Positions 1 through 6,872 of a stretch of DNA of 7,410 nucleotides are shown here, one piece after another (within the stretch, counting starts at the first letter, position 1; every line of letters begins with the position of its first letter). The notes beneath the pieces were generated by a model, which was not told the DNA's origin, made no database searches, and was given only the letters and a program-made list of their open reading frames with translations. The DNA comes from Gallionellaceae bacterium (GTDB taxonomy: Bacteria > Pseudomonadota > Gammaproteobacteria > Burkholderiales > Gallionellaceae). The translations under genes were made by a program, and so were the position numbers. Location of the stretch: contig JAUSKS010000267.1 in assembly GCA_030646595.1 (NCBI GenBank), forward strand, positions 1-7,410, read 5' to 3'.

Positions 1-1243
1 TGCGCGGAATGATCTTCTCGGTCAAACCGCCCATGGTTTCTATGCCCAGCGACAAGGGAATGACATCCAGCAACAACCAATCATCGGCGCTACGATTCCC
101 TGCCAGCACATTGGCTTGTATGGCCGCACCCAAGGCCACCACTTTATCCGGGTCGAGATTGGTAAGCGGGGTTTGCTGAAAAAATTCGGTTACGGCGCGC
201 TGCACTTGCGGCATGCGTGTGGCCCCACCGACCCTAACCAGGCCTTTGATGTCTTCCACCTTTAACTTGGCATCACGCAAAGCACGGCGCAATGGTGGCA
301 GGGTATGGGCGACCAGATTTTGCGACATGGCATAGAAATCCTGCTGGGTGAGCAAGGTGTCTATTGCTTCGCCGTTGCTGAGAATGGCAGCAATATGAGT
401 CTCGGCATGGTCGGTCAGTTCTTCCTTGGCGGCGCGTGCGCGTGTCAACAGCAAGCGTGTATCCTGTGCGTTCAATGCAGACAAGTTATTTTTTTCCAAC
501 AGCCAGCAATAAATGCGTTGATCAAAATCATCCCCGCCCAGGGCCGAATCGCCATTAGTGGCCAACACCTCAAACACACCACGGGAAAGTTTGAGTATGG
601 AAATATCGAAAGTGCCACCACCCAGATCATATACCGCGTAGATGCCTTCGGCAGCGTTATCCAGCCCATAAGCAATCGCCGCCGCAGTCGGCTCATTGAG
701 CAAGCGCAACACATTTAACCCGGCCAGCCGCGCCGCATCCTTGGTAGCCTGGCGTTGCGCGTCGTCGAAATAAGCGGGTACGGTAATGACCGCGCCTACC
801 AGTTCTCCGCCCAGAGATGCTTCTGCGCGAACACGTAACACCTTGAGAATTTCCGCAGAAATTTCGACTGGGCTTTTTACGCCAGCGACGGTACGCAACT
901 GCACCATACCGGGCGCATCGATAAAACGATAAGGCAAACTGCCAATGTCGCTAATGTCGGATAGCCCTCGTCCCATGAAGCGTTTGACCGAAATAATGGT
1001 GTCGGCGGGGGTTGCATTCTGCATGGCTTGCGCCGCTTCGCCCACTTGTATTGTGTTATCCGGCAGATAACGCACCACCGATGGCAGCAAAGCGCGCCCG
1101 AATTCATCGTTTAATACTACGCTGATCCCGTTGCGCACAGTTGCTACCAGGGAGTTGGTAGTACCCAGGTCTATACCCACCGCCAGCTTGTGCTGGTGCG
1201 GCGCAGTACTCATGCCCGGTTCAGAAATTTGCAACAGTGCCAT
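1..1243 (-). CDS. hscA: Fe-S assembly Hsp70 chaperone HscA (partial, C-terminus outside window)
   Basis: HscA is the specialised cytoplasmic Hsp70 that, with HscB, uses ATP to release the nascent cluster from IscU. The visible 414 residues cover the whole nucleotide-binding domain and the start of the substrate domain. The sequence shows the phosphate-1 loop [14 protein letters not shown] (about 23-36), [14 protein letters not shown] (152-165), [13 protein letters not shown] (183-195), the phosphate-2 loop [12 protein letters not shown] (204-215), the adenosine motif VGGATR (338-343) and the interdomain linker [11 protein letters not shown] (390-400). The opening [10 protein letters not shown] and the HscA-like sequence throughout favour HscA over DnaK. 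The frame is unbroken. The E. coli protein is 616 residues, so about 200 are missing beyond the left edge. The ATG overlaps the hscB stop (ATGA) with only a weak Shine-Dalgarno, which suggests translational coupling. Ferredoxin (fdx) would be expected next but is not visible. Confidence 0.97.
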   Translation of the reverse strand, partial: MALLQISEPGMSTAPHQHKLAVGIDLGTTNSLVATVRNGISVVLNDEFGRALLPSVVRYLPDNTIQVGEAAQAMQNATPADTIISVKRFMGRGLSDISDIGSLPYRFIDAPGMVQLRTVAGVKSPVEISAEILKVLRVRAEASLGGELVGAVITVPAYFDDAQRQATKDAARLAGLNVLRLLNEPTAAAIAYGLDNAAEGIYAVYDLGGGTFDISILKLSRGVFEVLATNGDSALGGDDFDQRIYCWLLEKNNLSALNAQDTRLLLTRARAAKEELTDHAETHIAAILSNGEAIDTLLTQQDFYAMSQNLVAHTLPPLRRALRDAKLKVEDIKGLVRVGGATRMPQVQRAVTEFFQQTPLTNLDPDKVVALGAAIQANVLAGNRSADDWLLLDVIPLSLGIETMGGLTEKIIPR

Positions 1244-1785
1244 CAGTTTTCTATCTCATCAAATGCAGCAGCAATTTCTTCCATGAGTTTTTCCAGAAAT
1301 TTTAATTTCCGTACTTCTGCTGCCGCCGCCCTATAATTTTTTTCACCATCTATTTTAGCCGCAAGCTGGCTCTCAAGCTCATGCACTTCATGTTGCATAC
1401 GTGTTTCCAGTTCAGTCAGCAAGCTGACATCCCCTTCTTGTTGTGCCTCGGCGATTGCCTCACGCCATTCCATCTGTTGCATCAGGAAATCGGCAGGCAT
1501 GGCAGTATTGGTTTCTTCCTGCGTATCGATGCTGTGCAACGAAAGAACATAGCGCGCACGTTTAATTGGATTGCGGAGTGTCTGGTAAGCCTCGTTAACA
1601 CGAGTAGCCCATTGCATGGACACGCGCCGCTCGGCTTCGGAAAGATGGGAAAATTTGTCGGGATGAACCTGTGCTTGCAGCGTGTGGTAGTGTTGATTAA
1701 GCAGCGTCTGGTCTAGTTGGTAGCGTATTGGCAGACCAAATAATACAAAAAAATTTTGCTGAAAATCGATACCACTCACTTGCAT
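1243..1785 (-). CDS. hscB: Fe-S assembly co-chaperone HscB (J-domain protein)
   Basis: HscB is the J-domain partner of HscA: it binds IscU, delivers it to HscA and stimulates the chaperone's ATPase. The protein has 180 residues, against 171 in E. coli. The N-terminal J domain starts around [14 protein letters not shown] (12-25) and holds the HPD signature at 41-43 (VHPDKFS). It continues through [22 protein letters not shown] sequence (64-81, here RYVLSLH). The C-terminal helical domain contains [10 protein letters not shown] (100-109), which aligns with the E. coli segment that contacts IscU, and [11 protein letters not shown] (157-167). The ATG abuts the iscA stop directly (TAA then ATG) with no convincing ribosome site, and its own stop overlaps hscA. 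It is therefore probably translated by coupling. Confidence 0.97.
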   Translation of the reverse strand: MQVSGIDFQQNFFVLFGLPIRYQLDQTLLNQHYHTLQAQVHPDKFSHLSEAERRVSMQWATRVNEAYQTLRNPIKRARYVLSLHSIDTQEETNTAMPADFLMQQMEWREAIAEAQQEGDVSLLTELETRMQHEVHELESQLAAKIDGEKNYRAAAAEVRKLKFLEKLMEEIAAAFDEIEN

Positions 1786-2109
1786 TTAAATGTTGAAACT
1801 TTCGCCGCAGCCGCACTCATTCTTGACGTTAGGATTGTTGAACTTGAATCCTTCGTTCAATCCTTCGCGCGTAAAATCCAGTTCCATGCCATCAATATAA
1901 GGCAAGCTCTTAGGGTCCACCAGCACCGTTACGCCACCACATACAAACTGCAGATCATCGTTACCCACTTCATCGGCGAATTCCAGTTTATAGGCCATGC
2001 CGGAACAACCGCTGGTACGCACGCCCACGCGCAGCCCTACGCCTTTGCCACGCTTGGCCATAAAATTGCGTACATGCTGCGCTGCATTTTCAGTCAAGGT
2101 TATTGCCAT
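1786..2109 (-). CDS. iscA: A-type iron-sulfur cluster carrier IscA
   Basis: IscA is a cytoplasmic A-type carrier that binds Fe-S clusters or iron and passes them to target proteins. The protein is 107 residues, the length of E. coli IscA. It shows the three invariant cysteines: one in [10 protein letters not shown] (C35) and two in the C-terminal CGCGESF motif (C99 and C101, counted from the chosen start). [19 protein letters not shown] is almost identical to the enterobacterial protein. Two ATGs are adjacent (2112 and 2109). I chose the second because MAITL aligns with MSITL of E. coli and because the AAGGAAG ribosome site, which overlaps the iscU stop, then has better spacing of about 7 nt. 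A start at 2112 would add only one Met. The IscA rather than ErpA or SufA assignment rests on its place between iscU and hscB as well as on sequence. Confidence 0.96.
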   Translation of the reverse strand: MAITLTENAAQHVRNFMAKRGKGVGLRVGVRTSGCSGMAYKLEFADEVGNDDLQFVCGGVTVLVDPKSLPYIDGMELDFTREGLNEGFKFNNPNVKNECGCGESFNI

Positions 2110-2119
2110 CATCTCTTCC

Positions 2120-2506
2120 TTAATTGCTGCTCTGTTTCTTTTTGTAATCTGCTACCGCTGCCTTGATCGCATCCTCAGCCAAAATTGAGCAATGTATCTT
2201 GACCGGCGGCAAGGCCAGTTCCTCAGCAATCTGGCTGTTCTTGATCAGCATGGCTTGGTCTACAGTCTTGCCCTTGACCCATTCCGTTACCAGCGAGCTG
2301 GAGGCAATCGCAGAACCGCAACCGTAAGTTTTAAACTTGGCATCTTCAATAATGCCGTCCTTGCCGACCTTGATTTGCAGCTTCATCACATCGCCGCAAG
2401 CCGGTGCGCCCACCATGCCGGTGCCTACGCCGCCTTCGTCCTTGGCAAAAGAACCGACGTTACGGGGATGTTCGTAATGATCTAAAACTTTTTCACTGTA
2501 TGCCAT
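2120..2506 (-). CDS. iscU: Iron-sulfur cluster assembly scaffold IscU
   Basis: IscU is the scaffold on which [2Fe-2S] and [4Fe-4S] clusters form, using sulfur from IscS. With a start at 2506 the protein is 128 residues, the exact E. coli length, and begins [20 protein letters not shown]. The cluster ligands are C37 with the nearby D39 ([10 protein letters not shown]), C63 ([10 protein letters not shown]) and H105/C106 (IHCSIL). LPPVK at 99-103 is the motif recognised by HscA. The open frame extends upstream to an ATG at 2536, but the ten extra codons run into the tandem repeat array and lack homology. The 2506 start has a strong AAGGAG (2515-2520) eight bases upstream. Unlike the rest of the cluster, iscU is separated from the gene before it by 90 bp. 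Confidence 0.98.
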   Translation of the reverse strand: MAYSEKVLDHYEHPRNVGSFAKDEGGVGTGMVGAPACGDVMKLQIKVGKDGIIEDAKFKTYGCGSAIASSSLVTEWVKGKTVDQAMLIKNSQIAEELALPPVKIHCSILAEDAIKAAVADYKKKQSSN

Positions 2507-2514
2507 TTTTGATA

Positions 2515-2520
2515 CTCCTT
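2515..2520 (-). promoter_or_regulatory. Ribosome binding site of iscU
   Basis: AAGGAG on the minus strand lies 8 nt before the ATG at 2506. It decides the start: the alternative upstream ATG at 2536 has no comparable site and would place the Shine-Dalgarno inside the coding sequence. Confidence 0.8.
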
Positions 2521-2529
2521 TCAGTTGCG

Positions 2530-2591
2530 GTGACAAGTGACAAGTGATGAGTGACGGTCTTGCCCGTCACCTGTCACCTTTTACTCATCAC
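2530..2591. repeat. Inverted heptanucleotide repeat array between iscS and iscU
   Basis: On the plus strand, four 7-base units follow without a gap at 2530-2557: GTGACAA twice, then GTGATGA and GTGACGG. After a 6-base loop (2558-2563), four related units of the opposite sense fill 2564-2591: CCGTCAC, CTGTCAC, the degenerate CTTTTAC, and TCATCAC. The inner pair (GTGACGG with CCGTCAC) is a perfect 7 bp stem. The outer pairs are imperfect, mostly holding the GTGA/TCAC positions. The array fills nearly all of the gap between the iscS stop and the iscU ribosome site. In the isc transcript it could fold into a long imperfect hairpin just upstream of iscU, but there is no T-tract to make it a terminator. 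Confidence 0.85.
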
Positions 2592-2596
2592 CGCTT

Positions 2597-3811
2597 TTAA
2601 TGTGCTGCCCATTCAATGGCACTGATGTCTATGCCATCCTTATACATTTCCCACAAGGGCGACAAGTCGCGCAATTTATCTATCTTGGATTTCAGTAGTT
2701 CCACGGCATAGTCCACTTCTTCCTCGGTGGTAAATCGTCCCACAGTAAAGCGGATGGAGCTGTGCGCCAATTCATCGCTGCGGCCCAGAGCACGCAAAAC
2801 ATATGATGGCTCCAGGCTGGCGGAAGTGCAGGCTGAGCCGCTGGATACGGCCATATCCTTGATCGCCATAATCAGCGATTCGCCTTCCACATAATTAAAA
2901 CTCACATTCAGATTATGCGGTACGCGCTGTTCCAGATCACCATTCAGATGCACTTCTTCCATGGTGGACAGCCCGCGCCATAAACGGTCACGCAGCATGC
3001 GAATGCGCTCGTTCTCCGTAGCCATTTCCATTTGCGCGATATGGAAAGCTTCACCCATGCCAACAATCTGGTGCGTGGCCAAGGTGCCGGAGCGCATGCC
3101 GCGCTCATGCCCGCCGCCGTGCATTTGCGCTTCCAGGCGCACACGTGGCTTGCGCCGTACATACAGCGCACCTATACCCTTGGGGCCATAAGTCTTGTGC
3201 GCAGAAAATGACATCAGGTCCACTTTCAGTTGCTGCAAATCTATCCCTACCTTACCGGTCGCCTGCGCTGCATCGACATGAAACAGAATGCCGCGCTCGC
3301 GGCAGATTTCACCTATCGCAGCTATATCCTGAATAACGCCGATTTCATTGTTTACCAGCATGACTGAAACGATAATGGTATCCGGGCGTAACGCCGCTTT
3401 AAGTTTTTCCAGATCAAGCAAACCATTGGGTTCGGGATCAAGATAGGTCGCGGAAAACCCTTGCCGCTCCAGTTCGCGCACGGTATCCAGCACCGCCTTG
3501 TGCTCGGTCTTCATGGTAACGATGTGCTTGCCCTTGCCCTGATAAAAATGGGCGGTACCCTTGAGCGCCAGGTTATTGGATTCGGTCGCGCCCGAAGTCC
3601 ACACGATTTCCTTGGGATCGGCATTCACCAAAGCTGCCACTTGTTCGCGCGCCTGCTCCACTGCTGCTTCCGCTGCCCAGCCATAGGCATGGGAACGGCT
3701 GGCCGGGTTGCCAAACTGTTCGGTTAAATAGGGAATCATTTTTGCTGCCACGCGCGGGTCTACCGGCGTGGTAGCTGAATAATCCATATGAATTGGGAAA
3801 TGCAAACTCAT
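2597..3811 (-). CDS. iscS: Cysteine desulfurase IscS
   Basis: IscS is the PLP-dependent cysteine desulfurase. It converts cysteine to alanine and carries the sulfur as a persulfide to IscU and to other acceptors such as tRNA thiolation enzymes. The protein has 404 residues, the E. coli length. It begins with [12 protein letters not shown] (9-20) and shows [14 protein letters not shown] (72-85), KTEHK with the PLP-stacking His (H104), HVDAAQ (178-183), the PLP lysine in [12 protein letters not shown] (K206), and the catalytic cysteine loop [14 protein letters not shown] (C328). The C-terminus [15 protein letters not shown] is typical of the IscS group (class I, long loop) rather than SufS or NifS. 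The gene lies 34 bp after iscR. Its ribosome site is mediocre: GGA about 9 nt upstream, with a better AAGGA about 13 nt upstream. Confidence 0.98.
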   Translation of the reverse strand: MSLHFPIHMDYSATTPVDPRVAAKMIPYLTEQFGNPASRSHAYGWAAEAAVEQAREQVAALVNADPKEIVWTSGATESNNLALKGTAHFYQGKGKHIVTMKTEHKAVLDTVRELERQGFSATYLDPEPNGLLDLEKLKAALRPDTIIVSVMLVNNEIGVIQDIAAIGEICRERGILFHVDAAQATGKVGIDLQQLKVDLMSFSAHKTYGPKGIGALYVRRKPRVRLEAQMHGGGHERGMRSGTLATHQIVGMGEAFHIAQMEMATENERIRMLRDRLWRGLSTMEEVHLNGDLEQRVPHNLNVSFNYVEGESLIMAIKDMAVSSGSACTSASLEPSYVLRALGRSDELAHSSIRFTVGRFTTEEEVDYAVELLKSKIDKLRDLSPLWEMYKDGIDISAIEWAAH

Positions 3812-3845
3812 TTACTTTTATCCATCCTTTTTGCTTAAACTGATT

Positions 3846-4322
3846 TTACTTAAAGGAGTGAGCCGCCGACTGTGCTGGGCGCTTGCTCAAGGTGACAGGC
3901 GCAACACCTGTGTCACTTTTTTTCTGGCCGTCTACCACCTGTTTTAAGCTCACTGCTGCCAGATGGGTGTAAATAGTTTCATTCAAACCCATCCACAAAT
4001 CATGTGTCACACATTGCCGCTCATCGTGGCAATTAGCCGTGCCACCACATTTAGTTGCATCCAGCGGCTCATCCACTGCCACAATAATGTCAGCAATCGA
4101 AATTTTTACACTGGGACGCCCCAGATAATAACCACCCCCGGGGCCGCGCACACTTTCCACGATGCCGTGCTTGCGTAATTTGCCGAACAATTGCTCCAGG
4201 TAAGACAATGAAATTTTCTGGCGCTCGCTAATGCTGGCCAGAGTGATAGGATCAGAACCGCTACGCATCGCCAGATCCACCATTGCCGTCACGGCAAATC
4301 GTCCTTTGGTGGTAAGCCTCAT
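3846..4322 (-). CDS. iscR: Rrf2-family Fe-S cluster regulator IscR
   Basis: IscR is a [2Fe-2S]-binding transcription factor. With its cluster it represses the isc operon; without it, it still controls other promoters such as suf. The protein has 158 residues, against 162 in E. coli. The N-terminal winged helix covers MRLTTKGRFAVTAMVDLA through the recognition helix ISLSYLEQLFGKLR (37-50) and the wing RGPGGGYYLGR (59-69). The cluster ligands C92, C98, C104 and H107 are all present, in KCGGTANCHDERQCVTH, at the same numbering as E. coli. The last 30 or so residues are poorly conserved and low in complexity. A very strong ribosome site (AGGAGG, plus-strand positions 4327-4332) precedes the ATG. 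It is the first gene of the isc transcription unit, and its own promoter carries a matching operator. Confidence 0.97.
   Translation of the reverse strand: MRLTTKGRFAVTAMVDLAMRSGSDPITLASISERQKISLSYLEQLFGKLRKHGIVESVRGPGGGYYLGRPSVKISIADIIVAVDEPLDATKCGGTANCHDERQCVTHDLWMGLNETIYTHLAAVSLKQVVDGQKKSDTGVAPVTLSKRPAQSAAHSFK
3892..3923 (+). terminator. Terminator-like hairpin on the strand opposite iscR
   Basis: On the plus strand, GTGACAGG (3892-3899) pairs with CCTG (3907-3910) and TCAC (3913-3916) across a 7-base loop, with a 2-base bulge. Seven T residues follow at once (3917-3923). The shape is that of an intrinsic terminator for antisense transcription, but it lies inside the iscR coding region (the variable tail) and no plus-strand gene ends here. 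It may be coincidental. Confidence 0.25.
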
Positions 4323-4352
4323 GACTCCTCCTTAAAATTAAATTGCGCTGCA

Positions 4353-4381
4353 ATGATAGAATACCCAAATGATTTAGTCAA
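4353..4381 (-). promoter_or_regulatory. Sigma70-type promoter of the iscR-isc operon
   Basis: On the minus strand, TTGACT (4376-4381) is followed by a 17 bp spacer and TATCAT (4353-4358), each matching five of six consensus bases. An A/T-rich stretch (TTATTATTG, 4382-4390) sits just upstream of the -35 and could act as an UP element. Transcription would start near 4346, giving a leader of about 24 nt ending in the strong iscR ribosome site. It overlaps the proposed IscR operator. Confidence 0.8.
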
Positions 4382-4385
4382 CAAT
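4361..4385 (-). promoter_or_regulatory. IscR type 1 operator
   Basis: This 25 bp stretch matches the published type 1 IscR consensus (ATASYYGACTRWWWYAGTCRRSTAT, cited from memory) at 22 of 25 positions by my count on the minus strand. The left half is GTTGACT and the right half ends in GGGTAT; the mismatches are one base in the first three and two in the AGTC block. It covers the -35 element and most of the spacer, so holo-IscR bound here would block RNA polymerase. This fits negative feedback by Fe-S status. Sequence evidence only. Confidence 0.75.
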
Positions 4386-4430
4386 AATAAGCCCGTAGCT
4401 CCTGTATGGGAGAGGATAAGCCTAACTAAA

Positions 4431-5159
4431 CTAATCGACAATTTTGTTCAGGTAATTCGGATCAAATTTATCGGCGGTAGCGCGTTCCTCATCCACGTTC
4501 ACGCCCATCTTCTCAAGGTGCGCCAGAATGAGGTTAATGCGCTGATCAACCACCGTGGTATGTCCGATCAAGCCGTGGATAGCTTTGGATAGCGGATCGT
4601 TCTGGTCGTTGCTGATGCCGTAGGCATTGAACCCGGTAGTCTTTTTTTCTTCATCCAGTATGCGCGCCGGTATGCCGGCAGCCGTCGCGCCCGCTGGCAC
4701 TGCTTTTACCACCACCGCATTAGAGCCGATCTTGGCTCCATCGCCTATGGTAATGGGCCCCAGAATTTTCGCGCCTGCCCCCACTACGACCCCCTTGCCC
4801 AAAGTGGGGTGGCGCTTGCCCTCTTTCCAGGAAGTGCCGCCCAGTGTTACGCCGTGATACAGGGTAACGTCATCGCCGATCTCGGCAGTTTCGCCTATGA
4901 CTACGCCCATGCCGTGGTCTATGAAAAAGCGTCGGCCTATGGTGGCGCCGGGATGAATTTCAATGCCGGTTAAGAAGCGGCCTATATGCGATAAAAAGCG
5001 CGCCAGCCATTTGAAATTTGCTTGCCATAAAAAATGTGACGCGCGATGAAAAATGCGCGCATGCAGACCCGGATAGCAAGTCAGCACCTCAAAGGTGCTG
5101 CGTGCTGCTGGGTCGCGGTCAAATACGCTGGCGATGTCTTCTTTTAAGGTATCAAACAT
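4431..5159 (-). CDS. cysE: Serine O-acetyltransferase CysE (short form)
   Basis: CysE transfers acetyl from acetyl-CoA to L-serine, giving O-acetylserine, the committed step to cysteine, in the cytoplasm. The protein has 242 residues, shorter at the N-terminus than the 273-residue E. coli enzyme. After an N-terminal helical region ([20 protein letters not shown]), hexapeptide repeats of a left-handed beta helix run from about 66 to 168. They include [10 protein letters not shown] (66-75), the catalytic region [19 protein letters not shown] (H82), [18 protein letters not shown] (104-121), [20 protein letters not shown] (127-146) and AAGIPARI (160-167). E67 stands where E. coli has the catalytic Asp143, and I recall this being usual in short-form enzymes. 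The C-terminal tail is long. The ATG overlaps the trmJ stop (TAATG). Ahead of iscR, it supplies the precursor of the cysteine used by IscS. Confidence 0.95.
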   Translation of the reverse strand: MFDTLKEDIASVFDRDPAARSTFEVLTCYPGLHARIFHRASHFLWQANFKWLARFLSHIGRFLTGIEIHPGATIGRRFFIDHGMGVVIGETAEIGDDVTLYHGVTLGGTSWKEGKRHPTLGKGVVVGAGAKILGPITIGDGAKIGSNAVVVKAVPAGATAAGIPARILDEEKKTTGFNAYGISNDQNDPLSKAIHGLIGHTTVVDQRINLILAHLEKMGVNVDEERATADKFDPNYLNKIVD

Positions 5160-5962
5160 TATTCACTCACTTTATTACTTAGCCGTGTATTGTACTCGGT
5201 CGCCGCACTTAAAATACCCCGCAGGATATTGATCTCTTCCTGCTCCAGTCGGGCGCGTGCATATAGACGACGCAGTTTCAACATTAACTTATTGGCGCTT
5301 TTGGTTTTGAAAAATCCAATTTGCTTTAACGCTTCTTCCAGATGTATATATAGCCTTTCCAGTTCTTCGTGCTTGGCCAGATCAACTGCAGGCTGCTGCA
5401 ACTGAAAACCCGCATAATCCATTGCCACACATAACTCATAACAGGCTACTTGTACTGCTGATGCCAGATTCAAAGAAGAGAATGCAGGGTTGGCTGGTAT
5501 ACGCACCAGCACATGGCTTTTGCCCATTTCCTCGTTGGTCAGGCCCGCCATTTCGGTACCAAACAACAGAGCTACCGGCTGTTTGACAGCATGTTGTGCC
5601 AGCAGCGGCATGGCCTCACGCGGTGTGAATACTTCATGCGAAATATCCCGTAGCCGCGCAGTCATGGCGGCGACAAATACGGTGCCTTGCAAAGCCTCGT
5701 CTATTGAACTGCATACTATCGCATTGCTTAATACATCATCTGCTCCGGTAGCCATGGCTACGGCCTGTTTATCGGGAAAATGCTTGGGATTGATCAGATA
5801 AAGCTGTTCCAAGCCCATGGTCTTCATGGCCCGCGCAGCCGCGCCGATATTGCCCGGATGGGTGGTATGGCTTAGTACTACACGCACATTACTTAAAATC
5901 TTTAGTTTATTCAAAACGAATTTCACACTAAAATAGGCAACCGGAATCTTCCGACCGCTCAT
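5159..5962 (-). CDS. trmJ: tRNA (cytidine/uridine-2'-O-)-methyltransferase TrmJ
   Basis: TrmJ is a SPOUT-class enzyme that 2'-O-methylates position 32 in the anticodon loop of several tRNAs using S-adenosylmethionine. The sequence shows [20 protein letters not shown] (32-51), [10 protein letters not shown] (55-64), the knot and SAM-binding segments [15 protein letters not shown] (132-146) and [19 protein letters not shown] (154-172), and a C-terminal helical extension rich in charged residues (about 195-260). The start is uncertain. The ATG at 5962 gives about 21 residues more than E. coli TrmJ, whose MLQNIRIVL aligns near residue 22 here, and it has no ribosome site. Alternative in-frame starts are GTG (5926), TTG (5914) and GTG (5887), none with a clear Shine-Dalgarno either. 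As in E. coli, it is divergent from suhB and upstream of isc. Confidence 0.92.
   Translation of the reverse strand: MSGRKIPVAYFSVKFVLNKLKILSNVRVVLSHTTHPGNIGAAARAMKTMGLEQLYLINPKHFPDKQAVAMATGADDVLSNAIVCSSIDEALQGTVFVAAMTARLRDISHEVFTPREAMPLLAQHAVKQPVALLFGTEMAGLTNEEMGKSHVLVRIPANPAFSSLNLASAVQVACYELCVAMDYAGFQLQQPAVDLAKHEELERLYIHLEEALKQIGFFKTKSANKLMLKLRRLYARARLEQEEINILRGILSAATEYNTRLSNKVSE
5906..5934 (+). promoter_or_regulatory. Possible suhB promoter
   Basis: TTTATT (5906-5911), a 17 bp spacer and TAAAAT (5929-5934) resemble a sigma70 promoter with a good -10 and a weak -35. It would give a leader of roughly 35 nt before the suhB ATG. It overlaps the 5' end of the trmJ reading frame as drawn from 5962, which is a mild argument for a later trmJ start. 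An alternative arrangement cannot be excluded. Confidence 0.35.
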
Positions 5963-5976
5963 TAAAAAGGTTAGAT

Positions 5977-6777
5977 ATGCACCCCATGCTCACCATTGCG
6001 GTGAAAGCCGCGCGCCGTGCCGGCAATTTAATTCACCGCGCCGCCGACAATCTCGACCATCTCACCGTCACCAAAAAATCGCACTCCGATTATGTCAGTG
6101 AAGTGGACAGGGCCGCCGAACAAGCCATCATTAAAACCTTGCTCGATGCCTTTCCGACCCATGCGATTCTAGCAGAAGAAAGCGGTGCTCAAGGCGAGTC
6201 GGAATATGTATGGATCATCGATCCGCTGGATGGCACGACCAATTTTCTGCATGGCTACCAACAATATGCTGTGTCTATTGCGTTGCAGCACAAAGGTGTG
6301 CTGACCCAGGCAGTTATCTACGACCCCACTAAAAATGATTTATTTACTGCCACACGTGGGCGCGGTGCCTATCTTAACGACCATCGCCTGCGCGTGAGCA
6401 AGCGTAAGGAATTAGCTGATTGTTTAATAGGCACTGGCTTCCCTTATACCAAATTTGAAAATCTTGATGCTTACATGAATATTCTGCGCGACATGATGCA
6501 AAAAACCTCTGGTCTGCGCCGCCCTGGCTCCGCCTCTCTGGATCTCGCCTACACCGCCGCCGGACGTTATGATGGTTTCTTTGAAACCGGCCTTAAGCCA
6601 TGGGACATCGCTGCCGGGTGTTTACTGATCACTGAAGCAGGCGGACTGGTGGGCGATTTGCAAGGCAATGATGGTTACCTCAAAAGCGGCCACCTCTGTG
6701 CGGGCAACCCTAAAGTGTTTGCCCAAATGTTGCAGCTCATTGCGCCGCATCTAACGCCCAATCTGATAGGAGCCTGA
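5977..6777 (+). CDS. suhB: Inositol-1-monophosphatase family protein SuhB
   Basis: SuhB belongs to the Mg-dependent, lithium-sensitive inositol monophosphatase family. In E. coli it also binds RNA polymerase and takes part in rRNA antitermination, and that second role is only inferred here. The protein has 266 residues, one less than E. coli, and starts with nearly the same [19 protein letters not shown]. Metal and phosphate ligands are visible in LAEESG (E67), [12 protein letters not shown] (D82, D85, T87) and LKPWDIAAG (D210). [22 protein letters not shown] (182-203) is typical of the family. The ATG has AAGG six bases upstream (5967-5970). The gene is divergent from trmJ, with 14 bp between the annotated starts. 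No terminator is evident after its TGA. Confidence 0.96.
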   Translation: MHPMLTIAVKAARRAGNLIHRAADNLDHLTVTKKSHSDYVSEVDRAAEQAIIKTLLDAFPTHAILAEESGAQGESEYVWIIDPLDGTTNFLHGYQQYAVSIALQHKGVLTQAVIYDPTKNDLFTATRGRGAYLNDHRLRVSKRKELADCLIGTGFPYTKFENLDAYMNILRDMMQKTSGLRRPGSASLDLAYTAAGRYDGFFETGLKPWDIAAGCLLITEAGGLVGDLQGNDGYLKSGHLCAGNPKVFAQMLQLIAPHLTPNLIGA

Positions 6778-6788
6778 AAAATTGCAAA

Positions 6789-6817
6789 TTGATTGTGACA
6801 CCAATAGATACTACACT
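6789..6817 (+). promoter_or_regulatory. Possible promoter of the membrane protein gene at 6873
   Basis: TTGATT (6789-6794), a 17 bp spacer and TACACT (6812-6817) each match four of six sigma70 consensus bases. It lies 12 bp after the suhB stop and would give a leader of about 50 nt. It suggests that the downstream gene can be transcribed separately from suhB. The match is moderate and could occur by chance. Confidence 0.35.
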
Positions 6818-6872
6818 TGCTGTCCGTTTCGCACCCCCGCAACCACGATAATTACTGGGAAAAACTGAACTG

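Noticed and set aside
305..718. Plus-strand open frame of 137 codons at the left end
   Set aside because: It is antisense to the conserved HscA nucleotide-binding domain, which reads without a break on the minus strand.
1..1243. Possible broken or frameshifted hscA
   Set aside because: Reading codon by codon from the ATG at 1243 gives 414 continuous codons with all Hsp70 motifs in order. It is only cut by the window edge.
1756..2166. Plus-strand open frame of 136 codons opposite iscA
   Set aside because: It lies entirely over the well-supported iscA and the ends of hscB and iscU, and has no recognisable motif. It is a shadow frame, as are the other plus-strand frames across the isc, cysE and trmJ genes and the minus-strand frames in the hscA, iscS and 6873-7410 regions.
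2507..2536. N-terminal extension of IscU from an ATG at 2536
   Set aside because: The extra ten codons are made from the ribosome site and the heptad repeat and have no counterpart in IscU proteins. The start at 2506 has the correct ribosome site and family length.
3812..3845. Small-RNA (RyhB-like) target or structured element between iscR and iscS
   Set aside because: The gap is only 34 bp, A/T-rich, and shows no stem or recognisable target beyond the iscS ribosome site.
4391..4425. Intrinsic terminator after cysE
   Set aside because: The only stem (CTCC with GGAG) is 4 bp and no T-tract follows in the minus-strand direction, so a terminator is not supported.
6778..6872. Terminator or small gene after suhB
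   Set aside because: The 95 bp gap has only short A/T palindromes such as AATT-GC-AAATT, no GC stem with a T-tract and no coding frame of note. A moderate promoter match is the only signal.
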